Shown here: piece after piece, positions 1 to 9,018 of the stretch | How the letters are laid out: the number at the start of each line of letters is the position of its first letter | How positions within the stretch are numbered: position 1 is the stretch's first letter | NCBI RefSeq assembly: GCF_004684775.1 | Contig: NZ_SRIC01000018.1 | Span: 1 to 58,547 of the forward strand | DNA from: Streptomyces sp. MZ04 | GTDB taxonomy: Bacteria > Actinomycetota > Actinomycetes > Streptomycetales > Streptomycetaceae | DNA length: 58,547 bases | Direction of reading: 5' to 3' | Position numbers and translations under genes: made by a program | Notes under the pieces: model-generated | Told to the model about the DNA's origin: nothing | Databases searched by the model: none | Seen by the model: only the letters and a program-made list of their open reading frames with translations

Positions 1-2
1 CC

Positions 3-1334
3 CCCGCCCTGCCCACCGTGGTGATCGGGGCCGGCCCCATCGGCCTGGCCGCCGCCGCGCACCTCCTCGAGCGGGGCATCGAGCCGCTGGTCCTGGAGGC
101 GGGAGGGGAAGCCGGCAGCGCCGTGCGCGAGTGGTCGCACGTACGCCTCTTCTCCACCTGGGCCGAGGTCGTCGACCCCGCTGCCGAGAAGCTCCTGGCC
201 CCCACCGGCTGGGTGAAACCGGACGGCGCGAGCTATCCCACGGGCGGCGACTGGGCCTCGAAGTACCTGCGGCCGCTGGCCGACATGCTCGGTGACCGGG
301 TCCGCTTCGGCGCGACGGTGACCGGCGTATCCCGCCAGGGCCGCGACCGTGTCGTCGACGCCGACCGCGAGCGGCAGCCCTTCACCGTGCACATCCAGAA
401 CGCCGACGGCAGCGAGCAGCGGATCGTCGCCCGCGCGGTCGTCGACGCCTCCGGCACCTGGTCGGCGCCAGGACCGATCGGCGGCGACGGCCTGCCCGCC
501 ATCGGCGAGCGCGCTGCGGCCGCGCGCATCTCGTACCGCGTGCCCGACCTCAAGGACCCGGCCGTACGGGTCCGTTACGCGGGCAAGCGCACCGCCGTCA
601 TCGGCTCCGGCGCCTCCGCGTTCACCGCGCTCGCCTCCCTGGCCGACCTCACCGAGGAAGCCCCGGGCACCCACGCCACATGGGTCCTGCGGCGCGGCAT
701 CAGCGGCTCGACCTTCGGTGGCGGCGAGGCGGACCAGCTGCCCGCCCGCGGCGCCCTGGGCCTCGCGGCCAAGGCCGCGGTGGACGCCGGTCACGCCGAT
801 GCCGTCACCGGCTTCCGCACCGACGCCGTCGAGCGGAGCGGCGATCGACTTGTGCTCGTGGCCGAGGACGGGCGCCGTCTCGACCCGGTCGACGAGGTGA
901 TCGTCCTGACCGGCTTCCGCCCCGACCTGTCCTTCCTGAACGAGCTGCGCCTCGGTCTCGACGAGCGTCTCCAGGCCCCGGTCGACCTCGCCCCGCTCAT
1001 CGACCCCAACGTCCACTCCTGCGGCACCGTCTACCCGCACGGCGTGGGCGAGCTCTCGCACCCGGAGCAAGACGTCTACCTGGTCGGCATGAAGTCCTAC
1101 GGCCGCGCCCCGACCTTCCTCGCCATGACCGGCTACGAGCAGGTCCGCTCCATCGCGGCCTCCCTCGCCGGAGACCAAGAGGCCGCAGAACGCGTGGAGT
1201 TGACCCTGCCGGAGACCGGAGTCTGCGGCGGCGCGGGCCTCTTCGACGAACCGGCCGGCGCCGAGGAGTCCGCAGGCGGCTGCTGCGCGGCACCGGCCAC
1301 GCTGCAGATCGGCGTCGGACGCGGAACGCTCTGA
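3..1334 (+). CDS. FAD/NAD(P)-binding flavoprotein oxidoreductase, 5' end outside window
   Basis: The protein opens with a dinucleotide-binding motif, VVIGAGPIGLAAAAHL (GxGxxG). A second Rossmann motif, AVIGSGASAFTAL, lies near residue 195, and a late VILTGFRPD segment is typical of flavin monooxygenase-like or thioredoxin-reductase-like enzymes. The frame stays open to the window edge (PALPTVV precedes the first GTG at 18), so the true start is probably upstream. Streptomyces ars loci carry similar flavoproteins (ArsO-like). The Cys-bearing tail (VCGGAG, then GGCCAAP) fits a thiol or metalloid role, but no ars partner is visible, so that is inference. The oxidoreductase class is secure; the substrate is unknown. 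Confidence 0.8.
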   Translation, partial: PALPTVVIGAGPIGLAAAAHLLERGIEPLVLEAGGEAGSAVREWSHVRLFSTWAEVVDPAAEKLLAPTGWVKPDGASYPTGGDWASKYLRPLADMLGDRVRFGATVTGVSRQGRDRVVDADRERQPFTVHIQNADGSEQRIVARAVVDASGTWSAPGPIGGDGLPAIGERAAAARISYRVPDLKDPAVRVRYAGKRTAVIGSGASAFTALASLADLTEEAPGTHATWVLRRGISGSTFGGGEADQLPARGALGLAAKAAVDAGHADAVTGFRTDAVERSGDRLVLVAEDGRRLDPVDEVIVLTGFRPDLSFLNELRLGLDERLQAPVDLAPLIDPNVHSCGTVYPHGVGELSHPEQDVYLVGMKSYGRAPTFLAMTGYEQVRSIAASLAGDQEAAERVELTLPETGVCGGAGLFDEPAGAEESAGGCCAAPATLQIGVGRGTL

Positions 1335-1776
1335 ACGTAGAGAAGATGCGCATGGCGGCCTCCGCTTCGGCCCTCATTCGGGAGGACCCTGGAGGCAGGC
1401 CGCACCGGCCGCGATTCCAGCTCCCCTCCGCGGCCGGTTCGCCTCGACTGTGGGCGCGGGCGCCGCGGGAATACGTCGGCGCCCACAGGGCCCTCGGCAG
1501 TGGAGAGGCGGGTACTGCCCGGTGGCAGGCGGATGCGGTAGTCGGTCGCGACGGCTCCCCTCGGTCACGACCGACCCGCCTCAACCATGGGAGCGGCAAT
1601 GCGGGAGTGTGCCTGCCCCCGTGGGAGTGCAGGAGCGGTGGCATCGTCGGCGATCCGCCGGGGCGATTCGGTGTCACCGGCTCCTCGCACGGCTTCCCGG
1701 GACGGCGTCACTCACACAGGTTGAAAGGTGAACGCCCCCGCTCGTCCAGGTCCGGCGTCCATCCGGTGGCCATCCG
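1335..1776. other. Non-coding gap with two hairpins
   Basis: No convincing gene lies between the flavoprotein and the lipoprotein. Two inverted repeats could end transcription of the flavoprotein gene: TGTGGGCGC at 1449-1457 pairs with GCGCCCACA at 1479-1487 (9 bp, 21-nt loop), and an 11-bp arm at 1542-1552 pairs with 1564-1574 with one mismatch. Neither has a U tract, which is common for Streptomyces terminators. Open frames across this stretch show no recognisable protein features. Confidence 0.5.
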
Positions 1777-1839
1777 GCGGCCAGGCACCGCACACCACCC
1801 GTGTGTGCGCGGCCAGGCACCGCCCACCGCCCGTGTGTG
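1777..1839. repeat. Two-copy 32-bp direct repeat before lipoprotein gene
   Basis: Copies at 1777-1807 and 1809-1839 both begin GCGGCCAGGCACCGC and end CCCGTGTGTG, differing at about two positions over 31 bp. The second copy ends 11 bp before the lipoprotein start, so the repeat overlaps its promoter or leader. It may be a regulator site or a simple duplication. Confidence 0.7.
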
Positions 1840-1850
1840 AAGATCTGCGC

Positions 1851-3026
1851 ATGGTGTGGCTGACGAAACGCGTGAGGCGAACCTTCGGACTGGTGGCCGC
1901 GACGAGCGCGGCACTGGTCCTGACCGCCTGCGGCCAGGACGACTCCGGGGGCGCGGACTCCGCCAAGGGAGACTCCGCGACCGGGAAGGCCGGGAAGGCC
2001 GGGAGCCGCGAGGAGCGGTACAAGCGCGTCATCGAAGACCCCCACCCACGCCCAGCCGAAGTGATCTGGGCCGCGGGCGCGCCCACAGGCGTGGCCCGCG
2101 CGAACGACGGCTCGCTGCTCCTGACGTACGACGCCGGGAACGTCGAGGACGACGAGGGGCCGGCCGCCTCCGCCTGGCGTGTCGTCGATCCTCGCGGCCG
2201 CACGGTCGCCGAACACGCGGAGCACACGGACGCGGAAGCGGTGCGGCCGCAGTTCAAGGGCGTGCGCGGGGGCTTCGTCAGCGTCCCGGCGGCGGAGGGG
2301 ACCGACGGGGTGTACGGCATCGGCGTACACGGCGAACGGCACAAGGTCACCACCACGGAGACCGCGCTGGGCTCCCGTCCCGGCGACATCCTGGTCGCCG
2401 AGCTGGAGCCGGCCCTCATCTACCGCCCCGCCACCCGCACCGCGGCGCCCCCGGCCGGAGTCCCGGACGACGCCCGCCACCTCGCCGTCGACGAACGGGG
2501 CACGACCTGGATCCTGGACCAGCCCCTGACCGCGGAACACGACACCGTCGTCCGGCAGCGCGAGGGCCGCACCCTCGGCTCCACCCCCGTCCCGAAGCAG
2601 TACCAGGGCGGCAAGCTCACCGCGCGCGGCGGCACGGCGGCGCTGGCCCTCCTGCAGGAGGAAAGCGTGCGCGGCCTCCTGGTGACGACGGACGGCGGCG
2701 CGCACTGGACCACGCTCACCGGCGGCGGCGTGCCGTGGCAGGACCTGAAGCGCGGTCCGGAGTTCCTGGTCCTTCAGGCGCTGTCGGACGGGCGGCTGAT
2801 CGTCGGCGAGGAGGGCGGCCGGCAGTGGATCGCCGACGACCGCACCAACCGCACCTTCCACGCGCTCAAGACACCGAAGGACTTCACCTCGTTCGCCGTC
2901 CACGGCACGGCCCTGTACGGCATCGTGGACACGACGACGGCGACGTACGACCTGGCGGACGGCGAGGGCCTGTGGACCTCCCGCGACGCCGGCCGCACCT
3001 GGCAGCGCTACGAGCAGCGCGGGTGA
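1851..3026 (+). CDS. Secreted lipoprotein with Asp-box (BNR) repeats
   Basis: The chosen ATG gives a textbook lipoprotein signal: basic MVWLTKRVRR, a hydrophobic stretch, then the lipobox LTAC at about residue 25. It should be lipidated at that Cys and anchored outside the membrane. The body holds two Asp-box motifs, TTDGGAHWTT (about residue 280) and TSRDAGRTWQ near the C-terminus, as in sialidase-like or BNR beta-propellers. No sialidase catalytic Arg cluster was recognised, so it is probably a binding or sensing propeller. An upstream in-frame start would bury the signal peptide and was rejected. It converges with the next gene, 12 bp away. Confidence 0.75.
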   Translation: MVWLTKRVRRTFGLVAATSAALVLTACGQDDSGGADSAKGDSATGKAGKAGSREERYKRVIEDPHPRPAEVIWAAGAPTGVARANDGSLLLTYDAGNVEDDEGPAASAWRVVDPRGRTVAEHAEHTDAEAVRPQFKGVRGGFVSVPAAEGTDGVYGIGVHGERHKVTTTETALGSRPGDILVAELEPALIYRPATRTAAPPAGVPDDARHLAVDERGTTWILDQPLTAEHDTVVRQREGRTLGSTPVPKQYQGGKLTARGGTAALALLQEESVRGLLVTTDGGAHWTTLTGGGVPWQDLKRGPEFLVLQALSDGRLIVGEEGGRQWIADDRTNRTFHALKTPKDFTSFAVHGTALYGIVDTTTATYDLADGEGLWTSRDAGRTWQRYEQRG

Positions 3027-3038
3027 CCGCCCCGCGGC

Positions 3039-3929
3039 TCACTCACCGCGCAGCTCCTCGATGACCGGGCCGAACGCCTCGAAGTACGGCTCGAGGATCG
3101 TCAGATACGAGAAGCCGAACCGCTCCCGCTGTCCGCGCACCTGATCGGCGATGTCCCGCACGGAGCCGACCAGGAAGTGCGGCAGCGCGAGGGCCTCGTC
3201 CTCGCTCAGGCCCGGTACGTACTCCAGGAGAGGCCTGACCGCCGCCCGCGGGTCATCGGTCACCGCGACCAGCTGGCCCAGGAAGTTCAGCTCGGCCGGC
3301 TCGGCGCGCCCGGCCGCGAAGCGGTGGTAGGTGGCGACGCGCTCGTCCAGCTCGTCGGCCGTGAGGGCGGACATCTGCAGCGGCGAGCCGTCGGGCACCC
3401 GCCGCGCCCCGCTGAACGCCGCGATGTCGGCGTGCTGGGCCGTCAGTTCCAGCATGCGGTCGCCGTTGCCGCCGATCACCAGCGGCGGGCGGGGCTTCTG
3501 GGCCGGCTGCGGCTGGTGATCGACGGAGGCGAGAAGCCGGTCCAACTCCTCTACGGTGCGCCGGAGATGGGACACGCGCTCGCCCGGCGTGCCCCAGGGC
3601 AGGCCCGCGGTGTCGTGTTCCGCCTGTACGTATCCGGTGCCGAGGCCGAGCTCGAAGCGGCCGCCCGTGAGCGCGTCCGTGGTCGCCACCTCACGGGCGA
3701 GCAGCGCCGGGTTCCAGAACCCGGCGTTCAGGACGAACGTGCCGACGCGGGGCCGCTCGGTCGCCTCGGCCGCGGCGATGACCGAGGGGAACGGTGCGGG
3801 CATGCCCAGATGGTCCGGGACCAGGATCACGTCGTAGCCGAGATCTTCGGCTTTGCGGCACTTCTTGCGCCACGCGTCACCGGTGGACGGGGTGATCATG
3901 TTGACGCCGAAACGGAACGGGCGAACCAT
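3039..3929 (-). CDS. LLM-class F420-dependent oxidoreductase
   Basis: This 296-residue protein has the luciferase-like (TIM-barrel) fold of F420- or FMN-dependent oxidoreductases. Family signatures include RFGVNMITPSTGDAW at the N-terminus, DVILVPDHLGMPAPFPSVIAAAE, and the glycine-rich LTGGRFELGLGTGY segment found in nearly all members. Its opening matches the TIGR03621 type of predicted F420-dependent enzymes. In actinobacteria such proteins move hydride between deazaflavin F420 and small substrates; the substrate here is unknown. The full-length start is supported by GGAG at about 3935 on the minus strand. It stands alone on its strand, 48 bp beyond the end of the ABC permease gene. Confidence 0.85.
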   Translation of the reverse strand: MVRPFRFGVNMITPSTGDAWRKKCRKAEDLGYDVILVPDHLGMPAPFPSVIAAAEATERPRVGTFVLNAGFWNPALLAREVATTDALTGGRFELGLGTGYVQAEHDTAGLPWGTPGERVSHLRRTVEELDRLLASVDHQPQPAQKPRPPLVIGGNGDRMLELTAQHADIAAFSGARRVPDGSPLQMSALTADELDERVATYHRFAAGRAEPAELNFLGQLVAVTDDPRAAVRPLLEYVPGLSEDEALALPHFLVGSVRDIADQVRGQRERFGFSYLTILEPYFEAFGPVIEELRGE

Positions 3930-3977
3930 GAACTCTCCTTGTGCGGATGGACAGTTGGCACAGCGGCCACCAGTCCA

Positions 3978-6542
3978 TCACTCATGCGCGATGGCCGCCA
4001 GCACGTTCATGCGTGATGCACGCAACGCCGGGAGCAGCGCCGCCGCGAGCCCGACGACCACCGATCCCACCACCACCGCGATCACCGTCGTCCAGGGGAT
4101 CGCGAACGCCTTCATGTCCTGCAGGGCGAGCACCTGCTGCGCCGAGACGCCCCACACCAGACCGAGCGCGAGCCCGAGCAGCGCGCCGAACACGGCGATC
4201 ACCACCGACTCCAGGCGGATCATCCTGCGCAGTTGGCGCCGCGCGAGCCCGATGGCCCGCAGCAGGCCGATCTCGCGGGTGCGCTCGACGACCGACAGGG
4301 CAAGGGTGTTGACGACGCCGAGCACCGCGATGATGATCGCGAGCCCCAGAAGCGCGTACACGAGATAGAGCATCACGGCGATCTGCTCGCGGATCAGCTC
4401 CTTGTAGTCGGCCTGGTCGCGGACCTGCACCTGCGGATACGGGTCGAGCGACTTCTCCAGGCGGTCGCGCAGCGCATCGGGTTCCGTGCCCGAAGCCGCG
4501 TTCACGTACACCGCGGACTCCTGGCCGCCGGGCACATACTCCTCGACCGTGCCGATGCCGAAGAAGAGACCGCCCTCCACACCGAAGCCCTCGGCGCCCT
4601 CCTGGTTGGTGAGCGCGCCCACCGTCAGCTCGGTCCTGCGCCCGCCGGGGAACTCCACCGGCAGCCGGTCGCCCACGCGCACCTCGTGCTTGTCGGCGAA
4701 GTCCCGCTCCATGGCGATGTTCCCGGGCGCGAGCGCCTGGGCGGACCCGCCCGCCACGTACGTGATGCGGGCGACGTCGTCGAGCCGCTTGTCGTAGCCC
4801 GCGGCGGTCGTCTCCACGCTCTTCCCGTCCGGCATCGCGACCTTCACCGGCGTGAACCGCTGCCGCACGACGAGTCCGGCGCCCTCGGTGTCGCGCACCT
4901 TGTCCGTGATCTCCTTCGAGAACGGGATGAAGTTGCTGTTCTGTACGACGAAGTCGGCGCCGAGGGTCCGGTCGATCTGCTGGTCGAAGGACTTGGTCAT
5001 GGACGCGCTCGCCACCGACATGCCGGTCACCAGGGCGAGGCCCACCATCAGCGCGGCCGCGGTGGCCCCGGTGCGGCGCGGATTGCGCAGCGCGTTGCGC
5101 TGGCTCATCCGCCCGATGGAACCGAACACGGCGGGGAAGGCGCCACCCAGGACGCGGATCACCGGGCGCACCAGGAGCGGTCCCGCGATGACGGTGGCGA
5201 TGAGCGTCAGGACCAGGCCGAGCCCAAGGAGGGACGCCGCCGACGAGGTCTTCTCGGACGTCGCACAGCCCACCAGGGCGGCGGCCCCCGCCAGCGCGAC
5301 CACCGAGCCGATCAGCGCGCGGACCTTCAACGGCCGCCCCACGCCCGCGATCTCGGCGTCAGCCAGTGCCGCCATCGGCGAGACCTGCGCCGCGCGCCGC
5401 GCCGGGAGATACGCCGCGACGAAGGTGACGCCCACCCCGACGAGGTACGAAGCGACGGGCGTCGCCCACCCGATGACCATCTCCGTGGACTTCAGGTTCA
5501 TCCCGAGCAGGCCCATCAGCTCGATGAGACCGGCCGCGAGACCGATACCCACCGCGAGCCCCACGGTCGAGCCGACCACGCCGAGCAGCACCGCCTCGGT
5601 CAGGACGGAGCGGCGGACCTGCCGGCGGTCGGCGCCGAGCGCCCGCAGCAGGCCCAGCTCGCGGGTGCGCTGCGCGATGAGCATCGAGAAGGTGTTGACG
5701 ATCAGGAAGATGCCCACCAGGACGGCGATCCCGGCGAAGCCGAGCATCACGTACTTGATGACGTCGAGGAATCCGCCGAGCTCGGACGCCGCCGAATCGG
5801 CCTGCTCGTCGGCGGTCTTGAGGTCGTAGCCGGAGCCGAGCTCGGCCGCGACACGGCGCTTGAGGACGGTGTCGCTCACGCCCGCTGCGGCGTCCACCGA
5901 GATGCCCGTGGCCGCGTCCTTGTCGCCCAGGAGTTCACGCTGGGCGGTCGGGGTGTCGAGATAGACCAGGGCCGCGCCGGGGTTGGTGGTGGTGAAGGTG
6001 ACGATGCCGACGATCTCGACCTTGAAGGAGCCGGGCGCGGCGAGCACCGTGAGGGTGTCGCCGATCTCCACGTCCTTCTTGTCGGCGGTGTCCGCGTCGA
6101 GCAGCGCCTGGCCCTTGCCGCGCGGCGCGTGCCCCGAGGTCAGCTCGACGGGGCTGCGATCGGTGACCAGCCAGTTCGTGGCGATGGTGGGGGCGCCGGT
6201 GGTCGGCCCCACCGAGTCGTTCTCGCTGTCGACGACGGTGATGTTGTCGACGGCCGCGTCGATGCGGGTCCTCGCGACCCCGTCGACCTTCGACACGCGG
6301 TCGGCGAGGCTCGCCGGGATCGTCGGCGTCTGCCCCGACGGGATCGCCTCGTCGAGGTCCTCCTTCGGCTCGACGGTCACATCGGCCGACGTCGAGGCGA
6401 AGAGCCGGTCGAAGGTACGGGCCACCGTGTCCGAGAAGATCAGGCTGCCCGCGACGAACGCCACCGAGAGGATCACGGCGAGCGCGGAGAGCAGCAGCCT
6501 GCCCTTGTGCGCGAGGAAGCTGCGGAGTGTCGCCTTCAGCAT
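3978..6542 (-). CDS. ABC transporter permease, MacB/FtsX type, two FtsX domains
   Basis: This is an 854-residue integral membrane protein. It begins with a basic end and a first membrane helix (about 15-35), followed by a large extracytoplasmic domain, three helices around 260-400 with the FtsX signature ([24 protein letters not shown]), a second extracytoplasmic domain, and a last three-helix set with the paired signature [24 protein letters not shown]. Two FtsX units in one chain are typical of actinobacterial lipoprotein or peptide exporters. The ATPase gene ends 14 bp upstream, so the two are one operon. The cargo cannot be told from sequence. Confidence 0.9.
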   Translation of the reverse strand: MLKATLRSFLAHKGRLLLSALAVILSVAFVAGSLIFSDTVARTFDRLFASTSADVTVEPKEDLDEAIPSGQTPTIPASLADRVSKVDGVARTRIDAAVDNITVVDSENDSVGPTTGAPTIATNWLVTDRSPVELTSGHAPRGKGQALLDADTADKKDVEIGDTLTVLAAPGSFKVEIVGIVTFTTTNPGAALVYLDTPTAQRELLGDKDAATGISVDAAAGVSDTVLKRRVAAELGSGYDLKTADEQADSAASELGGFLDVIKYVMLGFAGIAVLVGIFLIVNTFSMLIAQRTRELGLLRALGADRRQVRRSVLTEAVLLGVVGSTVGLAVGIGLAAGLIELMGLLGMNLKSTEMVIGWATPVASYLVGVGVTFVAAYLPARRAAQVSPMAALADAEIAGVGRPLKVRALIGSVVALAGAAALVGCATSEKTSSAASLLGLGLVLTLIATVIAGPLLVRPVIRVLGGAFPAVFGSIGRMSQRNALRNPRRTGATAAALMVGLALVTGMSVASASMTKSFDQQIDRTLGADFVVQNSNFIPFSKEITDKVRDTEGAGLVVRQRFTPVKVAMPDGKSVETTAAGYDKRLDDVARITYVAGGSAQALAPGNIAMERDFADKHEVRVGDRLPVEFPGGRRTELTVGALTNQEGAEGFGVEGGLFFGIGTVEEYVPGGQESAVYVNAASGTEPDALRDRLEKSLDPYPQVQVRDQADYKELIREQIAVMLYLVYALLGLAIIIAVLGVVNTLALSVVERTREIGLLRAIGLARRQLRRMIRLESVVIAVFGALLGLALGLVWGVSAQQVLALQDMKAFAIPWTTVIAVVVGSVVVGLAAALLPALRASRMNVLAAIAHE

Positions 6543-6556
6543 GGCCGCGCCCCGCC

Positions 6557-7408
6557 TCAGCTCTCGTCGGTCGTGCTGTCCGCGCCGTCACGGGGCGGCT
6601 GTGCGTGGATCACGTCGAACCGTTTCAGGCGCTCCAGGACCGCCTCCGGCGTCGGGCGCGGCATCTCGTCGACGATCCGGCCGTCCGCGAGGAAGAGCAC
6701 GAGGTCGGCGTGGGCGGCGGCGCCCGGGTCGTGGGTGACCATGACGACCGTCTGTTCCAGCTTGTCGACCGCGTCGCGCAGGAAGCCGAGCACTTCGAGC
6801 CCCGCGCGCGAGTCGAGGTTCCCGGTCGGCTCGTCGGCGAAGATCAGCTCGGGCCGTGAGGCGAGCGCCCGCGCGCACGCCACCCGCTGCTGCTGCCCGC
6901 CGGACAGCTGGGCGGGCAGGTGCTTGAGGCGGTCGCGCAGGCCCAGCGTGTCGATGACGTGCTCCAGCCAGTCGCGGTCGGGACGCTGTCCCGCGATGTC
7001 CATCGGCAGCGTGATGTTCTCGAGGGCGTTGAGGGTGGGGATGAGGTTGAAGGACTGGAACATGAACCCGATGCGGTCCCGCCGCAGCTGCGTCAGCTCC
7101 CGGTCCTTGAGCCCCGTGATCTCGGTGTCGCCGAGCCACACCTGGCCCGCCGATACGGTGTCGAGCCCGGCGAGAAGGTGCATCATCGTCGACTTTCCCG
7201 ATCCGGACGGGCCCATGACCGCCGTGAAGCACCCGCGTGCGATGTCCACGTCGACCGAGTCGAGGGCGAGCACCGCCGTCTCGCCGGATCCGTACGCCTT
7301 GGTCAGGCCGCGGGCGCGTGCCGCTGCCCCGGCGGGCTCCGAGCGGTCCGTGGCCGGTGCCGAAGCAGGTGTGGACAAGGCCGCCTCCTGGGTTGTTGCC
7401 GGTTCCAA
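6557..7408 (-). CDS. ABC transporter ATP-binding protein (MacB/LolD type)
   Basis: This 283-residue nucleotide-binding subunit powers the permease encoded just downstream. It shows Walker [10 protein letters not shown] at residues 66-74, a Q-loop ([10 protein letters not shown]), the ABC signature LSGGQQQR, Walker [14 protein letters not shown] and an H-loop in VVMVTHD. The N-terminal ~30 residues are Ala/Ser/Thr-rich and may be a variable tail, so a shorter start is possible. LolD/MacB ATPases pair with FtsX-fold permeases and move substrates from the outer leaflet or periplasm rather than across the bilayer. Confidence 0.93.
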   Translation of the reverse strand: MEPATTQEAALSTPASAPATDRSEPAGAAARARGLTKAYGSGETAVLALDSVDVDIARGCFTAVMGPSGSGKSTMMHLLAGLDTVSAGQVWLGDTEITGLKDRELTQLRRDRIGFMFQSFNLIPTLNALENITLPMDIAGQRPDRDWLEHVIDTLGLRDRLKHLPAQLSGGQQQRVACARALASRPELIFADEPTGNLDSRAGLEVLGFLRDAVDKLEQTVVMVTHDPGAAAHADLVLFLADGRIVDEMPRPTPEAVLERLKRFDVIHAQPPRDGADSTTDES

Positions 7409-7551
7409 CTCCCGTGACCCTGCCGAGAGTAGAGGGTGGGGACGGGCGCTCGGTATCCCTCCGAAGTCGCGCCCCCGAGACGTGTGTAAGGGGCACGATT
7501 CTGGCGGGTTCGCGCTCCCCGCGCCCCTCCCTTGCGCTCTCTCATGCTCTC

Positions 7552-7581
7552 TTGCCGGTGCTAGCGCCGCAACGCTAGCTT
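7552..7581 (+). promoter_or_regulatory. Leaderless promoter with embedded palindromic operator
   Basis: TTGCCG (7552-7557), an 18-bp spacer and TAGCTT (7576-7581) make a good sigma-70-type promoter whose -10 ends 5 bp before the ATG at 7587, so the mRNA should be leaderless. The palindrome GCTAGCG-N6-CGCTAGC (7560-7579) fills the spacer and enters the -10. Binding by the RHH protein encoded downstream would block polymerase, the usual antitoxin autoregulation. Confidence 0.65.
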
Positions 7582-7586
7582 GAGGT

Positions 7587-7814
7587 ATGGCGAAGACTCA
7601 GCTGAACGTACGGGTGGACGAGGGCACCGCGCGGGCCGCGAGAGAGCGCGCGCTGGCCCGCGGGATGAGCGTCAACCGTTATATCGAGGAACTGGTCAAA
7701 CAGGACGCGGGAGAAGTGGGACACACCTTCGTCGAGGCCGCCGCCGACTTCATGAAGCAGTACGAATCCGTGTTCGTCGAAGAGTTCGGTCCCGAGCGCG
7801 AGGGTCGTCGCTGA
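7587..7814 (+). CDS. Ribbon-helix-helix antitoxin-type DNA-binding protein
   Basis: This 75-residue protein opens with KTQLNVRVDEGTARAARERA, an RHH/CopG-type beta strand plus helix, followed by GMSVNRYIEELVKQ as the second helix. The acidic, aromatic C-terminal part (FMKQYESVFVEEF) would be the toxin-neutralising tail. The next gene starts 4 bp after its stop, the classic antitoxin-toxin order. A palindrome overlaps its promoter. GAGG lies only 1 nt from the ATG, too close for normal ribosome loading, so leaderless translation is favoured. Confidence 0.8.
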   Translation: MAKTQLNVRVDEGTARAARERALARGMSVNRYIEELVKQDAGEVGHTFVEAAADFMKQYESVFVEEFGPEREGRR

Positions 7815-7818
7815 GCCC

Positions 7819-8190
7819 TTGAACCTCAGAATCGATCTTGCCTGGCTGTTGATGATCGCCGAACACAAGACGCCCGGAGACCCGCAGATCACCGACTGGG
7901 GAGCCCTGGTGGCCGCCGTCAGCCGGCACGAGGCGGAGATATTCGGCGTACCCGTCTACGAGAGCCCGCACGACCGTGCGGCCGCCCTGCTCCAGATCCT
8001 CCTGCACATCCCCGCCCTGGAACGCTCCAACGCCCTGTTCGCCGTGTCCGCCGCCTACGCCTATCTCGTCGCCAGCGGCCTCAAGGTCGTCACATCCGCC
8101 GAGCAGGTGCGCGACCTCGCCCGCCTGGTGAAGGAGGGCGACGCGAGCGTGCAGGCCATCGCGGACGTGCTGCGGCAGTGGAGCCTGTGA
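7819..8190 (+). CDS. Doc/Fic-family toxin component with eroded catalytic motif
   Basis: The 123-residue protein starts at a TTG 4 bp after the antitoxin stop. It aligns along its length with the phage P1 Doc fold; the ending VQAIADVLRQW resembles Doc's VSSVADTLRRL. The region that should hold the Fic active site (HxFxDxNKR in Doc) reads HIPALERSNAL at residues 63-73. The Lys and Arg that grip ATP phosphates and the metal-binding Asp are missing. It may be catalytically dead, use another chemistry, or act as a co-repressor. Streptomyces homologues are, from memory, annotated as Fic-type toxin components. Confidence 0.75.
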   Translation: MNLRIDLAWLLMIAEHKTPGDPQITDWGALVAAVSRHEAEIFGVPVYESPHDRAAALLQILLHIPALERSNALFAVSAAYAYLVASGLKVVTSAEQVRDLARLVKEGDASVQAIADVLRQWSL

Positions 8191-8227
8191 CCGCGGCGGA
8201 GCCGGTTCTCGTCGGCGGAACCGGTTC

Positions 8228-8578
8228 TCAGAGGCCCGTGGCCCGCTCGTGGCGCGGCTCGTACAGACCGACCTCACCGCCGCCCGGCAGCTTGAACCGG
8301 GTGAGCAGACCCCAGCCCGCGTCGGTCACGGGCTGGGTGAACCGGACGCCCCTGTCGGTCAGTTGACGCACCGTCCCCTCCACGTCGTCACACATGAGAT
8401 AGAGCTCGTGCGACTCCGGCCCCGGAGTGGGGTGTACGGCCACCTCGGCGGGCGGCAGCCTGAAGATGAGCCAGCCGCCGCCGGCGTCGACGTGCGGGTA
8501 CTCCAGTACGTCGCGGAAGAAGGCCCGGTCCGCCTCCGCGTCGTTGCTGTAGACGATGACGTGCGCACCATTGATCAT
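8228..8578 (-). CDS. VOC-fold (glyoxalase/bleomycin-resistance type) protein
   Basis: This is a 116-residue single-module vicinal-oxygen-chelate protein. MINGAHVIVYSNDAEADRAFFRDVLEYPHVD is the first beta-alpha-beta repeat, SHELYLMCDDVEGTVRQLTDRGVRF the second, and LPGGGEVGLYEPRH carries the C-terminal Glu expected at a metal site. Small members act as dimers in isomerase, dioxygenase or antibiotic-sequestering roles; none can be assigned here. The ATG at 8578 is preferred because it gives the family length; longer frames lack VOC features. It diverges from a second VOC gene 57 bp away. Confidence 0.85.
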   Translation of the reverse strand: MINGAHVIVYSNDAEADRAFFRDVLEYPHVDAGGGWLIFRLPPAEVAVHPTPGPESHELYLMCDDVEGTVRQLTDRGVRFTQPVTDAGWGLLTRFKLPGGGEVGLYEPRHERATGL

Positions 8579-8635
8579 GCCGTGAGGATAGGGAAGATAG
8601 GTTCGACCGGACCGCCGAGCCGTAGGAGGACGCCG

Positions 8636-8998
8636 ATGTCTGCCGCCATCCAGCCGATGATCGTCACCCCTGAACTGGACCGCCTGCTGCGGTTCTACAA
8701 GGAACTGCTCGGGGCCGAGGAGGTGTCGAGGGTCCCGGAGGAAGGACCGACGTTCTTCGTGAACCTGCGCATCGGCGACTCGGAGCTCGGCATCGTCTCG
8801 AACAAGGACGTGCCGCTCGACACGCCGCAGCGGATGCTCCTGAGCGTGGCGGTGGAGAGCGTGGACGACCTCCTGAAGCAGGTCGAGCCCCTCGGGGGAG
8901 TGGTGCTCGGGCCGGCCAACGACATGCCGTGGGGACACCGGGTCGGGCACATCAAGGACCCGGACGGCAACAAGATCAACCTCACGCAACCGGTCTGA
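8636..8998 (+). CDS. VOC-fold protein, glyoxalase-like
   Basis: This 120-residue VOC protein shows QPMIVTPELDRLLRFYKELLGAEEV at the N-terminus and HIKDPDGNKINLTQPV at the C-terminus, a common glyoxalase-superfamily ending. AGGAGGA at 8624-8630 lies 5 bp before the ATG and fixes the start. It is divergent from the other VOC gene and shares a short promoter region, but the two proteins are not close copies. The substrate is unknown. Confidence 0.87.
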   Translation: MSAAIQPMIVTPELDRLLRFYKELLGAEEVSRVPEEGPTFFVNLRIGDSELGIVSNKDVPLDTPQRMLLSVAVESVDDLLKQVEPLGGVVLGPANDMPWGHRVGHIKDPDGNKINLTQPV

Positions 8999-9018
8999 CG
9001 CGCCCCCGTCGGGAGGCC

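Noticed and set aside
4233..7583. A 1,116-residue open frame on the plus strand opposite the ABC exporter genes
   Set aside because: It is antisense to two clear genes, is rich in Arg/His/Asp as high-GC shadows are, and has no recognisable domain.
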